From: Gordonibacter pamelaeae
Lineage (GTDB): Bacteria; Actinomycetota; Coriobacteriia; Coriobacteriales; Eggerthellaceae
Direction: 5' to 3' (one strand)
DNA length: 64,000 nucleotides
NCBI RefSeq assembly: GCF_042665095.1
Contig: NZ_JBHTBV010000004.1
Of this stretch, positions 15,521-24,932 are shown piece after piece. Made by a program: the position numbers and the translations under genes. How positions within the stretch are numbered: position 1 is the stretch's first letter; every line of letters begins with the position of its first letter. The notes below the pieces were generated by a model that searched no databases, was not told the DNA's origin, and worked only from the letters and a program-made list of their open reading frames with translations.

Positions 15521-16870
15521 ATGCAAGAAGAAGAGAAGAAGATCGCTCTCTACGAGAATTTCAAGACCATCAACTCCATCGACCCCGCCTACTACGAGCA
15601 GTACGACGTGAAGCGCGGCCTGCGCAATGCGGACGGCACCGGCGTGGTGGCCGGCCTTACGAACATCGCGAACGTGCATGGCTACGTGGTGTCGGACAAC
15701 GAGAAGATCGCCGACGAGGGCCATCTGCGCTATCGTGGCTACGATGTGTACGACCTTCTGGGCGACCAGTCCGCCGAGCACCGTTTCAACTTCGAGGAGG
15801 TCTCGTACCTGCTGCTCATGGGCGAGCTGCCCACGCGCGAGCAGCTCGACCGCTTCATCGAGGTCCTCGACGGCCAGCGCGAGCTGCCGGACGGGTTCAC
15901 CGCGTCCATGATCATGCGCGACACGCCGCCCGACATCATGAATGTGCTGGCGCGCACCATCCTGCTGCTGTACGCCTACGACCCCGACGCGGAGGACCGT
16001 TCGGCGCACCATGAGATCCACACGGCCATCTCGCTCATCTCGCGCCTGCCGCGCATCATGGTGCTCACGTACTACGCCAAGCGCGCCCGCTACAACAACG
16101 AGTCCATGATCATGCACCGCTTCATTCCCGGCCAGTCCACGGCCGAGACCATCCTGTCCATGCTGCGCCCCGACCGCCAGTTCACGCTGGAAGAGGCGCG
16201 TATGCTCGACGTCATGCTGTGCCTGCATGCCGAGCACGGCGGCGGCAACAACTCCACGTTCACCACGCGCGTGCTGACCTCGGCCGACACCGACCCGTAC
16301 TCCACGTACGCCGGTGCCATCGGCTCGCTGAAGGGCTGGAAGCACGGCGGCGCGAACCACCAGGTGCTGGCCATGCAGCAGGAGATCAAGGAGCACGTGG
16401 CCGACTGGTCCGACGAGGGCCAGGTGGCCGACTACCTGGCGAAGATCGTGCGCAAGGAGGCCTTCGACAAAACGGGCCTCGTGTACGGCATGGGCCACGC
16501 GGTGTACACGAAGAGCGACCCGCGCGCCATCATCTGCAAGCAGTTCGCCGAGGGCCTGGCCGTGGGCACGGAGTTCGAGGCCGAGTTCAACCTGCTGAAG
16601 TCCATCGAGCGCTTGGCTCCCGAGGTCATCCTGCGCGAGAAGGGCACGGCCAAGGACATGTGCGCGAACATCGACATGTACTCCGGCTTCGTGTACTCTA
16701 TGATGGGCATCCCCGAGGACCTGTTCACGCCGCTGTTCGCGTGCGCGCGCATGTCCGGTTGGGCCGCGCACCGCTTCGAGGAGATCGTGAGCGGCAAGCG
16801 CATCATCCGCCCCGCCTACAAGTCCACCCGCAGCGGCAAGCGCGATTACGTGACCATGGACGAGCGGTAG
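15521..16870 (+). CDS. gltA: Citrate synthase (citrate/2-methylcitrate family)
   Basis: 449 residues. It condenses oxaloacetate and acetyl-CoA (or propionyl-CoA) at the entry to the TCA or methylcitrate routes. Catalytic landmarks are His239 in HAEHGGGNNST, His326 in GMGHAVYTKSDPRA, and the substrate region SLKGWKHGGANHQ. About 40 extra N-terminal residues precede the core, as in long Gram-positive and clostridial-type forms. No other TCA gene is adjacent; glutamate biosynthesis from citrate is a plausible role in an anaerobe (inference). GGAGG precedes the ATG. Confidence 0.85.
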   Translation: MQEEEKKIALYENFKTINSIDPAYYEQYDVKRGLRNADGTGVVAGLTNIANVHGYVVSDNEKIADEGHLRYRGYDVYDLLGDQSAEHRFNFEEVSYLLLMGELPTREQLDRFIEVLDGQRELPDGFTASMIMRDTPPDIMNVLARTILLLYAYDPDAEDRSAHHEIHTAISLISRLPRIMVLTYYAKRARYNNESMIMHRFIPGQSTAETILSMLRPDRQFTLEEARMLDVMLCLHAEHGGGNNSTFTTRVLTSADTDPYSTYAGAIGSLKGWKHGGANHQVLAMQQEIKEHVADWSDEGQVADYLAKIVRKEAFDKTGLVYGMGHAVYTKSDPRAIICKQFAEGLAVGTEFEAEFNLLKSIERLAPEVILREKGTAKDMCANIDMYSGFVYSMMGIPEDLFTPLFACARMSGWAAHRFEEIVSGKRIIRPAYKSTRSGKRDYVTMDER

Positions 16871-16927
16871 GCAGGAGGTAGGCAGCCGGGAGCTTTTCGT
16901 AGAGGGCAATGCCGAGCCGCAGTAAAA

Positions 16928-16955
16928 GCGCCCGGAGCCGCTGGCTTCCGGGCGC
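16928..16955 (-). terminator. Terminator between citrate synthase and tRNA-Ser (convergent)
   Basis: A 9-bp arm GCGCCCGGA pairs with TCCGGGCGC around an inner GCC/GGC. On the minus strand TTTT follows, ending the tRNA transcript; it may also stop the citrate synthase message. Confidence 0.7.
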
Positions 16956-16964
16956 GTTTCGTTC

Positions 16965-17052
16965 TGGCGGAGGAAGTAGGATTCGAACCCACGGACGCGT
17001 GAACGTCAACAGTTTTCAAGACTGCCGCCTTCAACCACTCGGCCATTCCTCC
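16965..17052 (-). tRNA. tRNA-Ser (anticodon UGA)
   Basis: 88 nt with encoded CCA, acceptor GGAGGAA/TTCCTCC, anticodon loop CTTGAAA and the long variable arm of class II tRNAs. It is read from the minus strand, and parS site 4 lies 56 bp upstream of its 5' end. Confidence 0.95.
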
Positions 17053-17108
17053 GCGATAGGGTGATGCGGCGCATGCTGCCCGCAAGCGTCGCACGCTCCG
17101 CACGGCGA

Positions 17109-17124
17109 TGTTTCACGTGAAACA
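17109..17124. other. parS site 4
   Basis: Perfect TGTTTCACGTGAAACA between divergent tRNA-Ser and tadA, followed by TTCGTTCGC as at sites 1 and 6. Confidence 0.9.
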
Positions 17125-17182
17125 TTCGTTCGCCGCATGCGCTTTTCGGAAAGAGGTTCCGAAAAGCAAGCAAAGGATACCA

Positions 17183-17188
17183 TATAAT
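17183..17188 (+). promoter_or_regulatory. -10 element of tadA, probably leaderless
   Basis: Consensus TATAAT ends seven bases before the ATG at 17196, where transcription should start. There is no Shine-Dalgarno sequence in the seven-base gap. Confidence 0.55.
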
Positions 17189-17195
17189 AATCCGC

Positions 17196-17831
17196 ATGAA
17201 CGACGAAGACAACAGAGCCGATGCCCCTCGCCGCGAACCTGCGGCCCCTGCGTCCCGAACGCGCAGGTTGGAGGATGCGCTGGCGCCGAGCGGCTTGACG
17301 GCAGGGGAGGCGGCCCGCGTTTCCGCTCATTGGCAGCCGCGCCTTTCCGACGAGGGCTATATGCGCCTGGCTATCGACGAGGCGCGCCGCGCCGAAGAGC
17401 TGGGCGAGGTGCCCATCGGGGCCGTGGTGGTGTACGAGCCCATCGATCCCGCAACCCGCCGCCCCCTGGCCGAGCCGCAGGTGATCGCGCGCGCCGGCAA
17501 CCTGCGCGAGACGACGCAGGACCCGGCGGGACACGCCGAGTTCCTGGCCATGAAGCAGGCGTCGGCCGCCCTCGGCGCGTGGCGGCTTGCCGGCTGCACC
17601 GTGTACGTGACGCTGGAGCCGTGCATCATGTGCGCTGGCCTCATGCACCAGGCGCGCGTCGACCGTTGCGTGTACGGCGCACCCGATCCGAAGGCCGGAG
17701 CGCTGGGAACGCTGTACCGCATCAACGAGGACGAGCGCCTCAACCACAACTTCACCGCAACGCCCGGCGTGCTCGGCAACGAGTGCGCGGAGATGCTGCG
17801 CGCGTTCTTCGCGCGCAGGAGAAGGAAATGA
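17196..17831 (+). CDS. tadA: tRNA-specific adenosine deaminase
   Basis: 211 residues; about 50 more than usual because of a polar N-terminal extension. TadA converts A34 to inosine in tRNA-Arg(ACG), which is encoded in this window. The zinc-deaminase motif is intact: His113-Ala-Glu115 (zinc ligand and proton shuttle) and Pro142-Cys143-Ile-Met-Cys146 (zinc ligands). The C-terminal helix ends in a basic tail. The message looks leaderless; a start further in would cut no known motif, so the extension remains possible rather than proven. ispE follows at 12 bp, suggesting co-transcription. Confidence 0.9.
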   Translation: MNDEDNRADAPRREPAAPASRTRRLEDALAPSGLTAGEAARVSAHWQPRLSDEGYMRLAIDEARRAEELGEVPIGAVVVYEPIDPATRRPLAEPQVIARAGNLRETTQDPAGHAEFLAMKQASAALGAWRLAGCTVYVTLEPCIMCAGLMHQARVDRCVYGAPDPKAGALGTLYRINEDERLNHNFTATPGVLGNECAEMLRAFFARRRRK

Positions 17832-17843
17832 ACGGAGCCCGTG

Positions 17844-18974
17844 ATGGCCAAGCCAAATGAAGAGAACCTGATCGCCGCCCAAGAGCCCGACGCTCCCGAA
17901 GAGACAGCATCTAGCTGCTCTGACCTGCGCGGGCGGTCTGCCGGTGCAGGTCCGCAGCATCCTGCAGCCGGCGCACGCGCACGCGACCCGCACGCGGTTG
18001 ACATGCTGGCGGCGGCGCGTGCCGCGCAGAAGGTCGACGAGGCGGCGTTCGGCGGTCCGGGAGCCGTCAAGGTCATCGCGCCTGCCAAGGTGAACCTGTT
18101 CCTGGGCATCGGGGATCGGCGCCCCGACGGCTACCACGAGGCCTTGAGCGTCATGCACGCGCTCACCATGCACGACGTGCTGCGCATGCGCCTTGCGCCC
18201 GCAGGGTCCGACGGCTCCGGCAGCCTCTCCGTCGCCCTCGACTGCCGCGTGGCCGAGGGGCTTCCCCCGCTTGACGTGCCGCCCGAGGACAACATCGTGA
18301 GCAGGGCGATCCGCCGGCTCGCAGAGGCCGTCGGTCGCAACGAGGACGAGCAGGTGTCCGTGCTGCTGGAGAAGCGCATCCCCGCCGAGGCGGGGCTGGG
18401 CGGCGGCTCGTCCGACGCCGCGGCCGCGCTCGTGGGCTTGGCGCAGCTGTGGGGGTTGCCCGCCGACGACCCGCGCATCGAGGAGGTTGCGCGCACGCTG
18501 GGCGCCGACGTGCCGTTCTTCCTGCACGGGGGATGCGCCGTCCTGGACGGCGCGGGCGACGCGCTCGTGCGCGAGCTTGCGCCCATGGGCTCGCCCGTGG
18601 TGCTGGTGAAGCCTGCGGGAGGCGTGTCGACGGCCGCCGCGTACCGGGCGTTCGACGAGCACCCGGTGCCCGTGGACCCGCGCGACCGCGATGCGGCGCT
18701 TGCGGCCGCGAGCGCCCAGGACGTGCCCCTCTGCAACAACCTGGCAGCGGCGTCCGAATCGCTGCTGCCCGCCCTGGCCGACGTGCGCGCATGGGCCGAG
18801 GTCTGTCCCGAGGTGCGGCAGGCCCTCATGTCGGGCAGCGGGTCGGCCGTGTTCGCGCTTTGCGATACGTTCGAGGCTGCCGGCCGCGCTGCCGCCCAGG
18901 CCCGCATGCGCGGCTGGTGGGCCCATGCCACGATGTTCGGCCGTGCTCGCGCTGCCGCCGTCCCCTCCCGTTGA
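17844..18974 (+). CDS. ispE: 4-diphosphocytidyl-2-C-methyl-D-erythritol kinase
   Basis: 376 residues. IspE phosphorylates CDP-ME in the non-mevalonate isoprenoid pathway. GHMP-kinase motifs are present: VIAPAKVNLFLGI near residue 75, the glycine-rich ATP loop PAEAGLGGGSSDAAAA near 180, and a C-terminal MSGSGSAVFAL. The first 70 or so residues are a low-complexity extension absent from most IspE proteins, so translation may begin later. ATG 17844 and GTG 17841 are both available behind CGGAG. No other pathway gene is adjacent. Confidence 0.88.
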   Translation: MAKPNEENLIAAQEPDAPEETASSCSDLRGRSAGAGPQHPAAGARARDPHAVDMLAAARAAQKVDEAAFGGPGAVKVIAPAKVNLFLGIGDRRPDGYHEALSVMHALTMHDVLRMRLAPAGSDGSGSLSVALDCRVAEGLPPLDVPPEDNIVSRAIRRLAEAVGRNEDEQVSVLLEKRIPAEAGLGGGSSDAAAALVGLAQLWGLPADDPRIEEVARTLGADVPFFLHGGCAVLDGAGDALVRELAPMGSPVVLVKPAGGVSTAAAYRAFDEHPVPVDPRDRDAALAAASAQDVPLCNNLAAASESLLPALADVRAWAEVCPEVRQALMSGSGSAVFALCDTFEAAGRAAAQARMRGWWAHATMFGRARAAAVPSR

Positions 18975-19102
18975 GGGCGGGCGCGGGGAATCGCGTCATC
19001 AGACCCGCTTCGCCGGTCCTCGCCGCGTCCCGCCGACGTCGCCGACGCAATATGGCGACGGGGCAAGGACCGCACGCGCGCTAAAGGAGAACTTGCTGGG
19101 TT

Positions 19103-19117
19103 ACAGATTCAATCTGT
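19103..19117. promoter_or_regulatory. Operator-like palindrome upstream of lemA
   Basis: ACAGATTCAATCTGT is a perfect 7-bp dyad around one base, 25 bp before a -10-like TAAAAT (19143-19148). Position and symmetry suggest a regulator site; the regulator is unknown. Confidence 0.4.
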
Positions 19118-19177
19118 ATCGTCCGCTCACGCTGGGAGATGTTAAAATCCCAGTTACGTAATAGCAAAGGAGGGCTT

Positions 19178-19732
19178 ATGAGCATCGCACTGATCGTCAT
19201 CCTCGTCATAGTCGTTGTTCTGGTCGTTGCGGTTATCGGCCTGTACAACAACCTGGTGAAGCTGCGCAACATGGTGGACAACGCCTGGGCGCAGATCGAC
19301 GTGCAGCTGCAGCGCCGCCTGGATCTCATCCCGAACCTCGTGGAGACGGTCAAGGGCTACGCCTCGCACGAGCGCGGGACGCTCGAGGAGGTCACGCAGG
19401 CGCGCACCGCTGTGATGAACGCGCCCACGCCCGAGGGTAAGATGCAGGCCGACGGCATTCTCACCGGCGCCCTGAAGAACCTGTTCGCCGTAGCCGAGGC
19501 GTACCCCGACCTCAAGGCCAATGCGAACTTCCAGCAGCTCCAGGCCGAACTGTCCAACACGGAGGACAAGATCAGCTACATGCGCCAGAGCTACAACGAC
19601 ACGGTCATGAAGTTCAACACGGCCATCCAGACGTTCCCGGCGGTGCTGTTCGCCGGGATGATGGGCTTCAAGCAGCGCGACAGCTTCGATGCCGCTGCCG
19701 GGGCGGACGTCGCCCCCAAGGTCCAATTCTAA
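19178..19732 (+). CDS. LemA family protein
   Basis: 184 residues. One N-terminal membrane helix (about 3-24) is followed by a helical domain with the family region LRNMVDNAWAQIDVQLQRR and LIPNLVETVKGY, and TALMN-like spacing in ARTAVMNAPTP; the end FNTAIQTFPAVLFAGMMGF is also typical. LemA proteins are membrane-anchored with the domain outside; their role is unsettled, though they often accompany DUF2207 or TPM-domain proteins, one of which lies 3 kb downstream. AAAGGAGGG precedes the ATG; an earlier in-frame ATG at 19139 falls in the -10 region. Confidence 0.88.
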   Translation: MSIALIVILVIVVVLVVAVIGLYNNLVKLRNMVDNAWAQIDVQLQRRLDLIPNLVETVKGYASHERGTLEEVTQARTAVMNAPTPEGKMQADGILTGALKNLFAVAEAYPDLKANANFQQLQAELSNTEDKISYMRQSYNDTVMKFNTAIQTFPAVLFAGMMGFKQRDSFDAAAGADVAPKVQF

Positions 19733-19913
19733 CAGCGATCATCGCGCCCGCCCGAACCAACGAGGCGGGCGTTCCCTTTCTAGTCAAGATTCGTCCGCGT
19801 GCCCACGTCGACGGCGCCCACGTCGAACGGCGCGGTTGCGCGGACGGGTACGCCCGAGGGGCCCTGACCCCATGGGGCGCGCTTGTCGGAGACAACAGGT
19901 CGGAAGTGGTTGT

Positions 19914-21983
19914 ATGACGCATGATTTCCGCTGCCATCGGATGCTCGGCCTCGATCGGCTCGCGCGGGCGCTCGACACCCGCATGCTTTCGTTCGCAATG
20001 ACGCTCGTCCTTGTTGCGCTGCTGATCGTGTTCTATACGGTGACGATGGTGAACATGAGCGCCATCTCCGGCCGCATCGATGAGATAAACGCGCATCCCT
20101 ACCCGGTGACCGTGGCCGCAGGCGAGGTGGAAACCAACCTGGTGCAGCTGCGCACTCTGTCGGACCGACTCGTGTACGTGAGGACGCCGGAGGCCGTGGA
20201 TGCCGTCGAGGACGAGTACGCGAGCATCGACCAGGCGATAGCGGATCCGCTGGCCACCATTGCCAGCCAATGCCGGTCGTCCCCCGAGAAGGCGGCCGCG
20301 CTCTCGGCCGACTATGAAACGCTGAAAGCCGAGCAGCGGCAGCTCATCGACGAGTGCCGCGATCCTGCCGCCACCGACGCCGAGGTGCAGCGTCTGGTCA
20401 GCGAGCAGGTGGACCCGCTGATCGGGGCGATGCTCGCACGCAATTCCGAGATCATCGGGAGCTCGCACCAATCGTTCGGCGCCCTGTTCGAGCTGGCGGT
20501 CAAGGCCTGTGCGGAAACCGCGCTGTATGCCACCGTGCTCATGGCGGGCGTGTTGGCCGTGCTCGCCATCTTCCTGATTACGCTCAAGCGCCGCAACGCC
20601 GAGCGCGACCGGCTCCAGAAGAACCTCGAGGCAGCGCTCGAGACGGCTCGCCACGCCAGCCAGGCGAAGTCTCAGTTCCTTGCCAGCGTGTCGCACGACA
20701 TACGCACGCCGTGCTCGGCCATCGTCGGGCTGACGGAGATCGCCGAGCGCCATGTGGGCGAGACGGACTGGGTTGAGGAGTGCCTGTCGAAGATCACGCT
20801 TTCGTCACACCACCTGATAAGCCTGATCAACGATGTTCTGGAGATGAGCAAGATCGAAAGCGGGCGCTTCCTGCTGAATGACGAAACGTTCAGCCTGGAA
20901 GAGCTCGTGTCCCTGGTCGACGTTATCGCCCAGCAGCAGGCGCGCACGAAGCAGCTCGCGTTCCGCATGGAGGCGGGCGACGTTTCCGGCGTCTACGTGC
21001 GCGGCGATTCACTGCGCTTGCGACAGGTGCTGCTGAACCTAATCGGCAATGCCGTGAAGTACACCGAGCCCGGCGGGGAAGTTCGTCTGCGCGTGCGGTT
21101 GGAGCGTGCGGGTTGCGTGTCGCCCGAGCAGGCGCCCTGCGCCGACGAGACCCTGATGCTGGGTGAGTGCCGACGCGGCGTCGACTTCCCCGAAACGCCC
21201 TGCGGTGGAGAAGGGGCGTGCGGCTGCGCGCTGTACCGGTTCGAGATCGAGGACAACGGCATAGGCATGACGCCCGAGTTCGTGGGGCGTATCTTCGAGC
21301 CCTTCGAGCGGGAGCGCACCAGCGAGACGCGCGGTATCGAGGGAACCGGGCTGGGCATGTCCATCACGAAAAGCATCGTCGACCAGATGGGCGGCACCAT
21401 CACCGTGAAGAGCGAGCGCCATCATGGCACGACGTTCACGGTCGACCTCCCGCTCTGCCTGGAGAACGCCGATGTCGCCAAACCCCTGCCTGCCGAAGAC
21501 GCGGCGCCCACGCTGCCAAAGCGCGTGGATTTCTCGGGCGTGCGCGTGCTGGTGGCGGAAGACGATGAGATCAACGCCGAGATAGCCTGCGACATCGTGG
21601 GCCGCACGCATGCCGAGGTCGTCTGGGCGCACGATGGCGCCGAGGCGGTAGAGACGGTGCTGCAGGCACCCGACGGCTGGTTCGACCTCGTGTTCATGGA
21701 CGTGGAGATGCCGAACATGGACGGCTTGGAGGCTTCGCGCACCCTGCGGGACGCCTGCCGTCGCGAGGGGCGGACTCAGCTCGTTATCGTGGCCATGACG
21801 GCGAACGCGTACGTGGAGGACCGTCGCCGTGCGTTCGATGCCGGCATGGACGACTATCTGGTGAAGCCTTTCGGCTTCGCCGACGTATGCGACGTGATGG
21901 ATCTGCGCCTGCCGGCCCGCAGCGAATCGGATGGGCAGCATGAGGCAAACGAGTCGGCGGAGCCCGCCTTGTCTTTGGTATGA
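19914..21983 (+). CDS. Hybrid sensor histidine kinase/response regulator
   Basis: 689 residues. Two membrane helices (about 23-45 and 200-222) bracket an outer helical sensor of about 150 residues resembling the MCP four-helix bundle. A HisKA domain follows with His261 in SHDIRTP, then a HATPase domain (N box NLIGNAVKY, G1 DNGIGM, G2 GTGLGMSI) and a receiver with phospho-acceptor Asp596 in FMDVEMPNMDG and lysine in YLVKPF. A Cys-rich insertion of about 40 residues interrupts the ATPase between the N and G1 boxes. No output gene is adjacent. The ATG follows only a weak GGAAG. Confidence 0.88.
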   Translation: MTHDFRCHRMLGLDRLARALDTRMLSFAMTLVLVALLIVFYTVTMVNMSAISGRIDEINAHPYPVTVAAGEVETNLVQLRTLSDRLVYVRTPEAVDAVEDEYASIDQAIADPLATIASQCRSSPEKAAALSADYETLKAEQRQLIDECRDPAATDAEVQRLVSEQVDPLIGAMLARNSEIIGSSHQSFGALFELAVKACAETALYATVLMAGVLAVLAIFLITLKRRNAERDRLQKNLEAALETARHASQAKSQFLASVSHDIRTPCSAIVGLTEIAERHVGETDWVEECLSKITLSSHHLISLINDVLEMSKIESGRFLLNDETFSLEELVSLVDVIAQQQARTKQLAFRMEAGDVSGVYVRGDSLRLRQVLLNLIGNAVKYTEPGGEVRLRVRLERAGCVSPEQAPCADETLMLGECRRGVDFPETPCGGEGACGCALYRFEIEDNGIGMTPEFVGRIFEPFERERTSETRGIEGTGLGMSITKSIVDQMGGTITVKSERHHGTTFTVDLPLCLENADVAKPLPAEDAAPTLPKRVDFSGVRVLVAEDDEINAEIACDIVGRTHAEVVWAHDGAEAVETVLQAPDGWFDLVFMDVEMPNMDGLEASRTLRDACRREGRTQLVIVAMTANAYVEDRRRAFDAGMDDYLVKPFGFADVCDVMDLRLPARSESDGQHEANESAEPALSLV

Positions 21984-22031
21984 TGGTGGCAAAGGAACGT
22001 TGGCGGGAACGGCGTCGAAGGGAGTGGACCG

Positions 22032-22409
22032 ATGGTAGCAAGGCTTTCGCGTATCGTGCCGCTGCTCATCGTGTTGGCCGTTATCGCGGGCATCGTGTAC
22101 CTGGTGGCCGCATGGCGCTACTCGCCGAACCGCGGCAAGGAGATACTCATCAAGCTGTTCACGTGGCTGACGGGGATTCTCTTGGTCGCGTTCCTGCTCA
22201 TAAGCCTGTACGCGCTGCTTGACGGCAATGCCCTCATCCTGGACTTGGGCTTGAGCTTCCTCGTGGCCGCGCTCATCGGCCTGGGCGTTACGCGCATCTG
22301 CCGCGCCGTCTTCGTGCGCAATCACCCCGGCTGGAAGCAGAAGCCCGTGCGGACGACGCGCCCGGACGACCATCCGCGGCGCCCGTTCACGCCGCCGTGG
22401 AAGCGGTAG
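22032..22409 (+). CDS. Small polytopic membrane protein, function unknown
   Basis: 125 residues with three hydrophobic helices (about 8-28, 38-60 and 64-85) and a basic C-terminal tail rich in Arg and Pro. No family is recognised. It follows the hybrid kinase by 48 bp and may be co-transcribed, which would make it a candidate partner, but nothing in the sequence shows this. Confidence 0.65.
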   Translation: MVARLSRIVPLLIVLAVIAGIVYLVAAWRYSPNRGKEILIKLFTWLTGILLVAFLLISLYALLDGNALILDLGLSFLVAALIGLGVTRICRAVFVRNHPGWKQKPVRTTRPDDHPRRPFTPPWKR

Positions 22410-22439
22410 GGAATCCGTGCAAAGCTGCCGGAAAAGAAA

Positions 22440-22459
22440 GCATCCCCGAGCGGGGATGC
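22440..22459 (-). terminator. Terminator after tRNA-Ser(GCU)
   Basis: GCATCCCC/GGGGATGC with a 4-nt loop; the minus strand continues TTTCTTTT. Confidence 0.8.
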
Positions 22460-22473
22460 GGAAAGTGCTTCGG

Positions 22474-22564
22474 TGGCGGAGAAGCAGGGATTCGAACCCT
22501 GGATACCCTTGTGGGGTATACTCACTTAGCAGGCGAGCACCTTCGGCCTCTCGGTCACTTCTCC
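22474..22564 (-). tRNA. tRNA-Ser (anticodon GCU)
   Basis: 91 nt with encoded CCA, acceptor GGAGAAG/CTTCTCC, anticodon loop CTGCTAA and a long variable arm. It is transcribed away from the DUF2207 gene. Confidence 0.95.
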
Positions 22565-22628
22565 GCGCTATAATAGGTGCGATTCGCTATGATACCGTGA
22601 CCATCTCGAACTTGCAAGGAGATTAACC

Positions 22629-24728
22629 GTGCAAACCACGAGTGATCCTCATAATAACGGGGTGCGCACTGCAATAGCCGCCCTAAACCCCGCTGCAACA
22701 GCCGCCCCTGCACGTCCTGTGGGCCCCGCCGTTGCCGACGCCCGGGCCGTGCGCCGTCCTGTTGCGGCGCGTCTCGCACTGCTGGCGGCCGCGCTCGTCC
22801 TGGCCGCCGTCGCGCTGCTGGCCGTCGCGCCGGGCGAGGCGTTCGCGAAGTCCTACGACATGACGAAGGTCGACATAACGGCGCAAGCCGAGACGGACGG
22901 GTCGCTGCATGCGGTGGAGCAGCGCACGTTTGACTTCAACGGCTACTTCACGGCGGTGTGGTGGACGTTCGAGGGGCTGCCTTCGAACGCGGAGCTGAAG
23001 GTGAACTCCATGCGCATGGCGCGCGTGGACGGGGACGGCAACGTGGTGGGCGAGTGGGAGACGCTGCCCAGCGTGCCGTTCGTGCTGGGCTGGCGCGATG
23101 CGGGCGGCCCTGGAACGGATGCGTATTCGGTCGATGCGCCGATGAACACGGTGTACGCCTTCTTCGACGTCTCGGATGAGAAGGCGGTCATCGAGCTGGA
23201 CTACACCGTGGTGAACGGCGTGCAGGCCTACAAGGACGTGGCCGAAGTGAACTGGAAGTACGTGGGCGACCAGTGGGAGGAATCGTCCGCCGACGTCACC
23301 ATGACGCTGGCGCTGCCGGTGCCGCAGGGCGTGGCGGTGGAGCCCGGCGAGAACGTGCGCGCGTGGGGCCATGGCCCGCTTGACGGGTCGCTGGCCATCA
23401 ACGCGGACGGCAGCGTCGCGTACACGGTGCCGAAGGTGAACGCCGGCCAGTACGCCGAGGCGCGCGTGGTGTTCCCCGTGACATGGCTTACGAACCTCTC
23501 GCCCGATGCGGCGAAGCTCCATGCGGACGAGGCGCGTCTCGACAAGGTGCTGGCCGAGGAGGAGGACTGGGCCGACCAGGCCAACCGCAACCGCATGCAG
23601 TCGCTGGCCTTCGTCATCGGCTGCGGTGTTCTGTGTGTGCTGCTCATCGCCTGGGCGCTGTGGTCCTACTTCCGCTACGGCAAGGAGCACGCCCCGAGCT
23701 TCACCGACGAGTACTGGCGCGACGTTCCCGATCCGCGCGTGCACCCGGCCGTGATCGGCCGCCTGTGGCGCTGGGATCGCGAGAGCCAGGACGACTTCAC
23801 GGCTACGCTCATGCACCTGTCGCACAGCGGCGCCATCCGCATCGACCGCGGCACCTATCAGGACCAGAAGTCCTTCGGCCGCACGGAGACGGCGGAGGAC
23901 TACTACCTCACGCGCGTGCCCGCCGTGGCCGACGCGGTGGAGAACCCCATCGATCGTCAGGCGCTCGACCTCCTGTTCGGCACCATTGCCGCCGGGGGCG
24001 ACTCGCTGTGGTTCGGCACCATCGAGCAGTACGGCAAGGACCACCCCGAGGAGTTCCTGGATGCCATGAAGAGCTGGCAGGGCATCGTGTCGGCCGAGAC
24101 GAACCGCTGGGACTTCTTCGAGGTCAAGGGCAAGCGCTACCAGGGGTATCTCGTCACGCTCGCCATTCTGGTGGGAGTGGCTGGTCTGGGTATCGGGCTG
24201 GTCATGGACAACTTCATCCCGCTCATCTTCATGCTGCCCACGGCCATTGCGCTGGGCGTGATCGGCAACTACATGCCGCGGCGCAGCGTGGAGGGCAACA
24301 ACCTGGTGGCGAAGTGCAAGGCGCTGCGCAACTGGCTGCGCGACTTCTCGTCGCTCGATGAGCGCCCGCCCACCGACGTCAAGGTGTGGGGCGAGTTCAT
24401 GGTGTACGCCTACGTGTTCGGCATTGCGAAGCAGGTCATGCACGAGCTGCAGACAAGCGTGCCCGAGCTGTTCGAGCCCGCGGCCGGCACGGCGTACGGC
24501 TACGGTTACGTGCCCTGGTGGTTCTGGTACGCGCCCACCCACGGCGCCGGCGGCGCGGTCATGCCGGCAGCGGGCGATCTGCTGCACACGGCCGTTTCGA
24601 ACACCGTGAGCACGGCTCAGGCTGCTATCTCGGGCGCGAGCGGCAACTTCTCCAGCGGCGGCGGCTTCGGCGGCGGTTTCTCCGGCGGCGGAGGCGGCGG
24701 CTTCGGCGGAGGCGGCGGCGCCCGGTAG
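22629..24728 (+). CDS. DUF2207 membrane protein with Gly-rich tail
   Basis: 699 residues. After an unusual 50-residue lead, a signal helix (about 52-75) ends AFAKS. The DUF2207 domain lies outside (about 78-310: YDMTKVDI, YFTAVWWTFEGLPSNAEL). A membrane helix (about 325-347), a cytoplasmic segment, two more helices near 510-550 and a low-complexity tail of Gly, Phe and Ser follow. Such proteins often accompany LemA and TPM proteins and are thought to act in envelope maintenance, without proven chemistry. The start is GTG with AAGGAG. Confidence 0.8.
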   Translation: MQTTSDPHNNGVRTAIAALNPAATAAPARPVGPAVADARAVRRPVAARLALLAAALVLAAVALLAVAPGEAFAKSYDMTKVDITAQAETDGSLHAVEQRTFDFNGYFTAVWWTFEGLPSNAELKVNSMRMARVDGDGNVVGEWETLPSVPFVLGWRDAGGPGTDAYSVDAPMNTVYAFFDVSDEKAVIELDYTVVNGVQAYKDVAEVNWKYVGDQWEESSADVTMTLALPVPQGVAVEPGENVRAWGHGPLDGSLAINADGSVAYTVPKVNAGQYAEARVVFPVTWLTNLSPDAAKLHADEARLDKVLAEEEDWADQANRNRMQSLAFVIGCGVLCVLLIAWALWSYFRYGKEHAPSFTDEYWRDVPDPRVHPAVIGRLWRWDRESQDDFTATLMHLSHSGAIRIDRGTYQDQKSFGRTETAEDYYLTRVPAVADAVENPIDRQALDLLFGTIAAGGDSLWFGTIEQYGKDHPEEFLDAMKSWQGIVSAETNRWDFFEVKGKRYQGYLVTLAILVGVAGLGIGLVMDNFIPLIFMLPTAIALGVIGNYMPRRSVEGNNLVAKCKALRNWLRDFSSLDERPPTDVKVWGEFMVYAYVFGIAKQVMHELQTSVPELFEPAAGTAYGYGYVPWWFWYAPTHGAGGAVMPAAGDLLHTAVSNTVSTAQAAISGASGNFSSGGGFGGGFSGGGGGGFGGGGGAR

Positions 24729-24932
24729 CGAGAGGCGCGGGCCGCGGTTGCGGTCGGCGGTCCCATGGGGCGTGAGCGGCGGGCCGCGAGCGCAAGGTGG
24801 TGCGCGACACCGCTTGCGACGGGCGCTCTCGCCCGCGCTTCGGCGTGCCGCGAAGAGCCGTTTCGCCGGTTTCCGCGAACCGTATGAGACACCTTCCTGC
24901 CTCGGAGCGTGTTAAGGGCAGGAGGTGAAACC

